From positions 1 to 64,000 of the forward strand of contig LNDB01000013.1 of NCBI GenBank assembly GCA_001515265.1: a DNA stretch of 64,000 bases, given 5' to 3'. Source of the DNA: Candidatus Dichloromethanomonas elyunquensis. Its GTDB lineage: Bacteria > Bacillota > Desulfitobacteriia > Desulfitobacteriales > Syntrophobotulaceae. Under the pieces are notes generated by a model. The model saw only the letters and a program-made list of their open reading frames with translations, was not told where the DNA came from and did no database searches. Positions 59,286 to 64,000 of this stretch are shown in pieces (position 1 is the stretch's first letter; every line of letters begins with the position of its first letter). The position numbers were made by a program, and so were the translations under genes.

Positions 59286-62200
59286 TTACATCGCAGAAGG
59301 CAAGAGACTTCCTGTTTCCCCGTCTTCCAACTCGACCGTTAATAATTTAGATACACCGGACTCTTCCATGGTAATCCCATATAACCGGTCTGCAGATTCC
59401 ATTGTGCCCCTGCGGTGAGAAATTACAATAAATTGAGTATAATCCGAAAGGGTATGGAGATACTGCACAAAGCGCTTGACATTTGCCTCATCCAATGCCG
59501 CTTCAATTTCATCCAGAAGGCAAAATGGACTGGGCTTCACTTTTAGGAAAGCGAAAAGGAGAGCGATTGCTGTAAAGGAACGTTCTCCCCCGGAAAGCAG
59601 AGATAATAGCTGCGGCTTTTTCCCGGGCGGTTGTGCCACGATCCTGACTCCTGTTTCCAGGAGGTTATCCGGATCATCCATCTGAAGCTCTGCGTTACCC
59701 CCGGTAAACAGTTGCTTAAATACTTCTTTAAAAGCTTCGTTAACCGCTTTAAAACCCTCTTCAAATCTTTCTATCATGCTCTTATCCAGTTCCCCAATCA
59801 GCTGCATCAGGGAATTTCCCGCTTCAATCAAGTCATTTCTTTGGGAGGACATAAACTCAAAGCGTTGGAGGGTTTCAGGGTATTCCTCCAAAGCAGTATA
59901 ATTGACTGGCCCAAATTCTTCAATCTGTATTTTCAGGGAAAGAATCTTCTCCTGGAGGCAATCTTTCTTGTCCTGACTTACGTATTGGGCAGCCTGGTCC
60001 CAAGTAAGACGATATTCCTCCCCAAGTTTAACACAACCGGTTTCCCATTCCGTCTGCCAACGGGCGACACGCAGTTCGTATTGGTGAAGTTGCTGCTCCA
60101 TATCTTTGGCTTGTCTCCGTTTAATATGGATAACCTCTTCCTGTTGAATCGTCTGGGAGGAAAAAGTTTCTTTCTCTTTTCTCAATTGTACTAATTGCAA
60201 TTTTTTCTCGTTTAATTCTTGAGTTGCTTGCTGAATGCTTCTTCCTGCTTCGTCCTGTCCTTTGATTAATTCTCCCTCAAATTGTTGTATACCTGTCAGC
60301 TCTTGTTTTTTCTCTTCAATGAAGTTACTGTTTTTTTGCAAACGTTCCTTCTCATCTTGAATCAACAGCCGGGTTTGATCACGTTCCTGTTCCCAGCGAG
60401 CCGACTCTACTTTGGCCGAAGTAATCTCTTCTGCGAGCTCCTGAGCTTCAATATTGGTTTCTTTCACCAGCTTTTCAAGGCTAGCTTGTTCTTTTTGCAA
60501 TTGTTTAATTTTATCCATAGATTCATGAATAAGTGCTGCAATCGCATTGTCCTTTTCCAGAAATCCCCCGTGTTGATTTTTAATGTCCAAAAGCTCATAA
60601 TGAAGCAGGCGCAGCGTTTCTTCCAGACGCCGGATCCTATCTTCTCTATGCTTTCTCTCAACAGCTAAGATCCCCCTGGCTTCGCTTTGCTCCTTTAATT
60701 TTTGTTCTAAATCTTCCTTATCCAGAGCAAGGTTTTTCAACCTCTTCAAAAGAATAGCCCGGTTCTGTTTTTCTGCTTCTGACTCAGTTTGATATTCTTT
60801 GATTTTCTGCGTAATCTCTTCAATTTCCCGAACCCGGCTTAAGAGGCCGCTGCTTTGGTGTCTGGCACTCCCCCCGGTTAATGATCCTCCAATATTGACC
60901 TGATCGCCTTGGAGAGTTACCACCCTGATCCGGTATTGGTTAACCTTGGCAATTTCTATGGCGCTGTCCATATTATCAGTAATAAAGATTCTTCCTAATA
61001 AGGATTCCATAATATCCTGAAATTTTTTGTCATACCTGATTAAGTCTACTGCCAGTCCCTGGAAACCTTGATGCTGTGATGTCTTTTGGTCTAGAGAAGT
61101 CCTTCCCCCTCTTATCGCGTCCAGCGGTAAAAAAGTGGCTCTGCCGTTATTGGTCTTTTTTAGATAAGCGATACATTGTTTCCCGTCTTCTGTCGTTTCC
61201 ACAATAATATTTTGGAGCGAGTTTCCTAAGGCGGTCTCGACTGCAAGTTCATATTTTTTTTCAACATCAATGTTTTCAGCAACGGTTCCATAAATCGAGC
61301 TGCAGCGAATATCCCCTTTGCGAAAAGCGAAAAGCGTTTCTTTTACGCCTTTCTGATAACCTTCCAAATGATCTTCCAGGGTTTGCAAGGCGTTTCGCCT
61401 CGCACCGGCTTGGTCCATTCTCCGAATCACATTTGAAAGATTCTTTTCCAAAATCAATTGTTCTTTTGTACGTTCCTCGATACCCTGCTTGGTTATTTCC
61501 AGTCTCTTCTGCAGATCAGATTCTCTTTTTTCGATGTTGCCTTTTTCCGTTTCTTGCTCCTGAATCTCCAGCAGAAGAGTCTCTTTTTCCCCTTCCCGTG
61601 CCGAAAGGTCTTGTTTTATCTGGTTTTCTTGTTTTATCAAGGTTTCTTTTCTATGTTCAATTTCGGCTTGCTCATTTACCAGCTTACTTCTTTTTGACAT
61701 TTCTTCAAAGATTTCGGTTTTAAGCTCCTCCAATCGCATTCCGCCGCTGAGTTCCTTCAATCCTGCCAGACGTTTCTCCCTGGATTGCAATATTTTAGAG
61801 ACTTCCAACAAATTATTCTGCAGAACGGCTTCTTTTCCGGCCAAGCTTGTAATTTTTACATCTGATTGCACAATCTTTTCTTCAGCAGCACTCATTTCCT
61901 TTTCTAAGCGGGTGAGCTGGTCTTTAGCATATCCTTGTCTTTCAGACAACAGTGATAATTCATAGGATGTTTCTTTTACCGTGTTCTCCAACCCGTATAC
62001 TTCGTTCTGAAGCACCTGAACCCGTTCTTCCAATTGGTTCAGTTCATATTTACTTCGAATATTTTGGTTTTCATCTTCGATAATCCTTGTACTCAGAACC
62101 GTTAATTCTTGATTCAGGTCATCCATTCCTGTATGAGAAGTTTTTAATTTATAATTGATTTCGGACAATTCGTTAACGATCAGTTTTATTTCCGTCTTCT

Positions 62201-62891
62201 CGAGCTCCTCATTCATTTTTTTACAGGCTCTTGCTGCCTCGGCCTGCTTAGCCAGAGGCTCGATCCTTGATCCTATTTCTGCAATAATATCATTTAAACG
62301 GTTCAGATTTTGCTGGGTGTCTTCCAGCTTTTTTAATGCCTCTTTTTTGCGGAGACGGTATTTGCTGATACCGGCAACTTCTTCGATTAACAAACGGCGC
62401 TCTTCCGATTTCAGATTCAATATCTCTTCTACCCTGCCCTGCCCAATGATAGAAAAGCCTTCTTTACCCGAGCCGGTGTCCATGAAAAGTTCCTGTATAT
62501 CTTTAAGGCGGCAAGGGGTCTTATTGATAAAAAATTGTCCTTCCCCATCCCGGTATACCCTTCGGGTAATAACCACTTCTTCGTAATCTAAAGAAAAAAG
62601 CCCTGAAGAGTTATCAAAGATAAGAGATACCTCTGCCAATCCCACAGGGCGCCGGACAGAACTTCCAGCAAAGATGACATCTTCCATTTTGCTTCCTCTT
62701 AAGCTCTTAGCGCTCTGTTCTCCCAAAACCCAGCGAACGGCATCAGCAACGTTACTTTTTCCGCTTCCGTTAGGACCAACGATAACACTTAACCCCGGCT
62801 GCAAATCCAACCTGATTTTATCGGCAAATGATTTAAACCCTTGAATCTGGATAGCTTTCAGGAAAACCTCCATATTCTTCCTAGCTGTCAC
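59286..62891 (-). CDS. smc: Chromosome partition protein SMC
   Basis: SMC with ScpA and ScpB forms the bacterial condensin. The head has IQGFKSFADKIRLDLQPGLSVIVGPNGSGKSNVADAVRWVLGEQSAKSLRG (Walker A), a long coiled coil from about 170, a hinge near 520-680 with GTVAENIDVEKKYELAVETALGNSLQNIIVE and VTLQGDQVNIGGSLTGGS, a second coil and the C-terminal LLSGGERSFTAIALLFAFLKVKPSPFCLLDEIEAALDEANV (signature and Walker B). The length is 1201. A GTG at 62891 overlaps rnc by 4 bp with GGGAGGG upstream; an ATG at 62873 (MEVFLKAIQ) is the alternative. Confidence 0.98.
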   Translation of the reverse strand: MTARKNMEVFLKAIQIQGFKSFADKIRLDLQPGLSVIVGPNGSGKSNVADAVRWVLGEQSAKSLRGSKMEDVIFAGSSVRRPVGLAEVSLIFDNSSGLFSLDYEEVVITRRVYRDGEGQFFINKTPCRLKDIQELFMDTGSGKEGFSIIGQGRVEEILNLKSEERRLLIEEVAGISKYRLRKKEALKKLEDTQQNLNRLNDIIAEIGSRIEPLAKQAEAARACKKMNEELEKTEIKLIVNELSEINYKLKTSHTGMDDLNQELTVLSTRIIEDENQNIRSKYELNQLEERVQVLQNEVYGLENTVKETSYELSLLSERQGYAKDQLTRLEKEMSAAEEKIVQSDVKITSLAGKEAVLQNNLLEVSKILQSREKRLAGLKELSGGMRLEELKTEIFEEMSKRSKLVNEQAEIEHRKETLIKQENQIKQDLSAREGEKETLLLEIQEQETEKGNIEKRESDLQKRLEITKQGIEERTKEQLILEKNLSNVIRRMDQAGARRNALQTLEDHLEGYQKGVKETLFAFRKGDIRCSSIYGTVAENIDVEKKYELAVETALGNSLQNIIVETTEDGKQCIAYLKKTNNGRATFLPLDAIRGGRTSLDQKTSQHQGFQGLAVDLIRYDKKFQDIMESLLGRIFITDNMDSAIEIAKVNQYRIRVVTLQGDQVNIGGSLTGGSARHQSSGLLSRVREIEEITQKIKEYQTESEAEKQNRAILLKRLKNLALDKEDLEQKLKEQSEARGILAVERKHREDRIRRLEETLRLLHYELLDIKNQHGGFLEKDNAIAALIHESMDKIKQLQKEQASLEKLVKETNIEAQELAEEITSAKVESARWEQERDQTRLLIQDEKERLQKNSNFIEEKKQELTGIQQFEGELIKGQDEAGRSIQQATQELNEKKLQLVQLRKEKETFSSQTIQQEEVIHIKRRQAKDMEQQLHQYELRVARWQTEWETGCVKLGEEYRLTWDQAAQYVSQDKKDCLQEKILSLKIQIEEFGPVNYTALEEYPETLQRFEFMSSQRNDLIEAGNSLMQLIGELDKSMIERFEEGFKAVNEAFKEVFKQLFTGGNAELQMDDPDNLLETGVRIVAQPPGKKPQLLSLLSGGERSFTAIALLFAFLKVKPSPFCLLDEIEAALDEANVKRFVQYLHTLSDYTQFIVISHRRGTMESADRLYGITMEESGVSKLLTVELEDGETGSLLPSAM

Positions 62892-63643
62892 TCGTCATTT
62901 CCCTCCCATTTTCTCAGAGCCAACCGGGCTGCATTCTGTTCTGCTTCTTTTTTCGTTTTACCTGTTCCTCTTCCTTTGAGTTCACTATGGACGTAAACTC
63001 CGGCCGTAAAAAGCTTATTATGATCAGGTCCGGTTTCATCCAATATCCTGTACTGGACATCATACTCCTCACTTTGGGCCTTTTCTTGAAGCATGGTTTT
63101 AAAATCCCCGTAATTTCCTTCATCCAGTTCCATTATTTCAGGAACCAACATATCAAGTATGAACTTACGAACTTTTTCAAAGCCATACTGCAAGTAAATA
63201 GCTCCGATCACAGCCTCTAAAGCATCAGCCAGAATAGATGCCCTGTCTCTTCCGCCGGAGGATTGTTCTCCTTTACCCAAAAAAAGGACCTTCCCCAATT
63301 CAATACTCTTTGCTTTCCGAGCCAAGGTGGTTTCATTCACCACAGCAGCCCTCATTTTTGTGAGTTCTCCTTCCGGTCTTTCAGGATAATTTAAATACAG
63401 ATATTCGCCGACCACAAAATCTAAAACAGCATCCCCCAGGAACTCCATACGCTGATTATTTTCCACTCCGCTGAACGGATTTTCAAAAGTATAGGATGGA
63501 TGTGTAAGAGCTGTACAGATTCTCTCGCTTTTGGGGTCTTCAAATCCGAGTTTCTTTACAAACAGTTCGATTTGCTCCTGGTGGTATGCGGTTATTTTTT
63601 TAGGGCCTTTCCTAACATAATACCTGTTGTTTCTTTTCGGCAT
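62888..63643 (-). CDS. rnc: Ribonuclease III
   Basis: RNase III cuts double-stranded RNA in rRNA and mRNA maturation. The catalytic domain holds NQRMEFLGDAVLDFVVGEYLY (signature with Glu and Asp), GGRDRASILADALEAVIGAIYLQYG and the dsRNA-binding domain is at the end (NYGDFKTMLQEKAQ...GTGKTKKEAEQNAARLALRKW). I start at 63643 (MPKRNNRYYVRKG) because AAGGAA lies 9 nt upstream; the frame runs 22 codons further into a structured leader. The protein is 251 residues. It overlaps smc by 4 bp. A long nested hairpin lies in its leader. Confidence 0.96.
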   Translation of the reverse strand: MPKRNNRYYVRKGPKKITAYHQEQIELFVKKLGFEDPKSERICTALTHPSYTFENPFSGVENNQRMEFLGDAVLDFVVGEYLYLNYPERPEGELTKMRAAVVNETTLARKAKSIELGKVLFLGKGEQSSGGRDRASILADALEAVIGAIYLQYGFEKVRKFILDMLVPEIMELDEGNYGDFKTMLQEKAQSEEYDVQYRILDETGPDHNKLFTAGVYVHSELKGRGTGKTKKEAEQNAARLALRKWEGNDE

Positions 63644-63680
63644 AGAGATGATTTCCTTCCCCCTTTTTGATAATATAACC

Positions 63681-63773
63681 AAAAGCCCCTCAGCCCATTT
63701 GGGGGACATTCCTGAACACCGAGAACAATTTTCTCGTTACAGGCGTGTCCCCTTTTGGCATGACGGGGCTTTT
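63681..63773 (-). promoter_or_regulatory. Long nested hairpin between acpP and rnc
   Basis: Four stems nest: AAAAGCCCC (63681-63689) with GGGGCTTTT (63765-63773), GGGGACA (63702-63708) with TGTCCCC (63746-63752), CCTG with CAGG, and CGAGAA (63720-63725) with TTCTCG (63731-63736). On either strand the outer stem ends in a T-run, so it may terminate acpP transcripts, and it forms the rnc leader if read through. It could be a target of RNase III itself. Confidence 0.7.
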
Positions 63774-63779
63774 TAGGGC

Positions 63780-64000
63780 TTATTGATTCTCCTTAACATA
63801 TTTGACAACATCGGCAATGGTTTGGATATTCTCCACCTCTTCATCGGCAATATCGAGGTTAAACTCTTCTTCAAGTGCCATTACGAGTTCGACGATATCC
63901 AGAGAATCTGCATTCAGAGCTTGAAAAGACGTAGTAGGAGTGATTTCTTCTTCATCTACTCCTAGTTGATCAATGACAATAGCTTTTACCTTTTCATACA
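63780..64000 (-). CDS. acpP: Acyl carrier protein (runs off the right edge)
   Basis: ACP carries growing acyl chains on a phosphopantetheine arm. The visible 73 residues start [21 protein letters not shown] and contain the attachment site [44 protein letters not shown], where the serine of DSLDIVE is modified. Only the first few codons are missing beyond the window. acpP upstream of rnc-smc-ftsY is the standard Firmicute order. Confidence 0.95.
   Translation of the reverse strand, partial: YEKVKAIVIDQLGVDEEEITPTTSFQALNADSLDIVELVMALEEEFNLDIADEEVENIQTIADVVKYVKENQ

Noticed and set aside
1-64000. CRISPR arrays, tRNA or rRNA genes, complete insertion sequences, prophage
   Set aside because: I saw no regularly spaced repeats, no tRNA-like cloverleaf with consensus arms, no rRNA stretch and no intact transposase or phage gene.

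Overview
This is a chromosomal window from a spore-forming, low-to-mid-GC Firmicute. The gene order, the PolC-type polymerase, CodY, a T-box leader, a small acid-soluble spore protein, a GerA-type germinant receptor and an FdhD accessory protein together suggest a clostridial Peptococcaceae/Desulfitobacteriaceae relative. The genus assignment is inference; no rRNA gene is present.

Most of the window is the conserved housekeeping block known from Bacillus subtilis, lying almost entirely on the minus strand. From the right edge it reads acpP, rnc, smc, ftsY, a methylthioadenosine salvage pair (mtnP, mtnA), a short accessory patch (a UPF0251 regulator, a flavin-binding protein and a pair of decayed inverted repeats), ylxM, ffh, rpsP, khpA, rimM, trmD, an RNA methyltransferase, rplS, rbgA, rnhB, a LysM/GH18 spore-type hydrolase, yraN and comM. 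It resumes at dprA, topA, trmFO, xerC, hslV, hslU, codY, then rpsB, tsf, pyrH, frr, uppS, cdsA, dxr, rseP, ispG, proS, polC, rimP, nusA, rnpM(ylxR), ylxQ and the 5' end of infB. The large flagellar/chemotaxis operon that lies between codY and rpsB in B. subtilis is absent; one small membrane-protein gene is there instead.

Between dprA and comM (about 26.3-44.9 kb) lies an accessory block of mixed orientation. It holds an AP-endonuclease-like TIM barrel, serA behind a serine T-box, an NlpC/P60 hydrolase, a MutT Nudix enzyme, a three-gene non-homologous end-joining set (ku plus LigD split into separate ligase and polymerase genes), a nitronate monooxygenase, cysE, fdhD, an unusual spore protein with three protease-recognition motifs, a Zn/Cd-type P1B ATPase apparently started at ATT, a gerA-gerC-gerB germinant-receptor operon, an M15 peptidase, a small unknown protein and an HD hydrolase. 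Spore protection, spore DNA repair and germination dominate it.

The most novel item is in the gap between the HD hydrolase and comM (44.37-44.91 kb). Two tandem modules lie there on the minus strand. Each has a related leader with C-rich blocks able to pair around the ribosome-binding site, a 29- or 34-residue peptide with a basic start and one hydrophobic helix, and a GAAGAAAC...GTTTCTTC-type terminator hairpin. The two peptides align without gaps from their start codons. They look like a family of short membrane peptides of the kind seen in type I toxins or small regulators; the function is unknown. Other items worth attention are a PolC lacking its usual inserted 3'-5' exonuclease domain, a near-consensus CodY box at codY, a long nested hairpin in front of rnc, a Tyr/Glu/Asp-rich tail on NusA, and several perfect palindromes at promoters.
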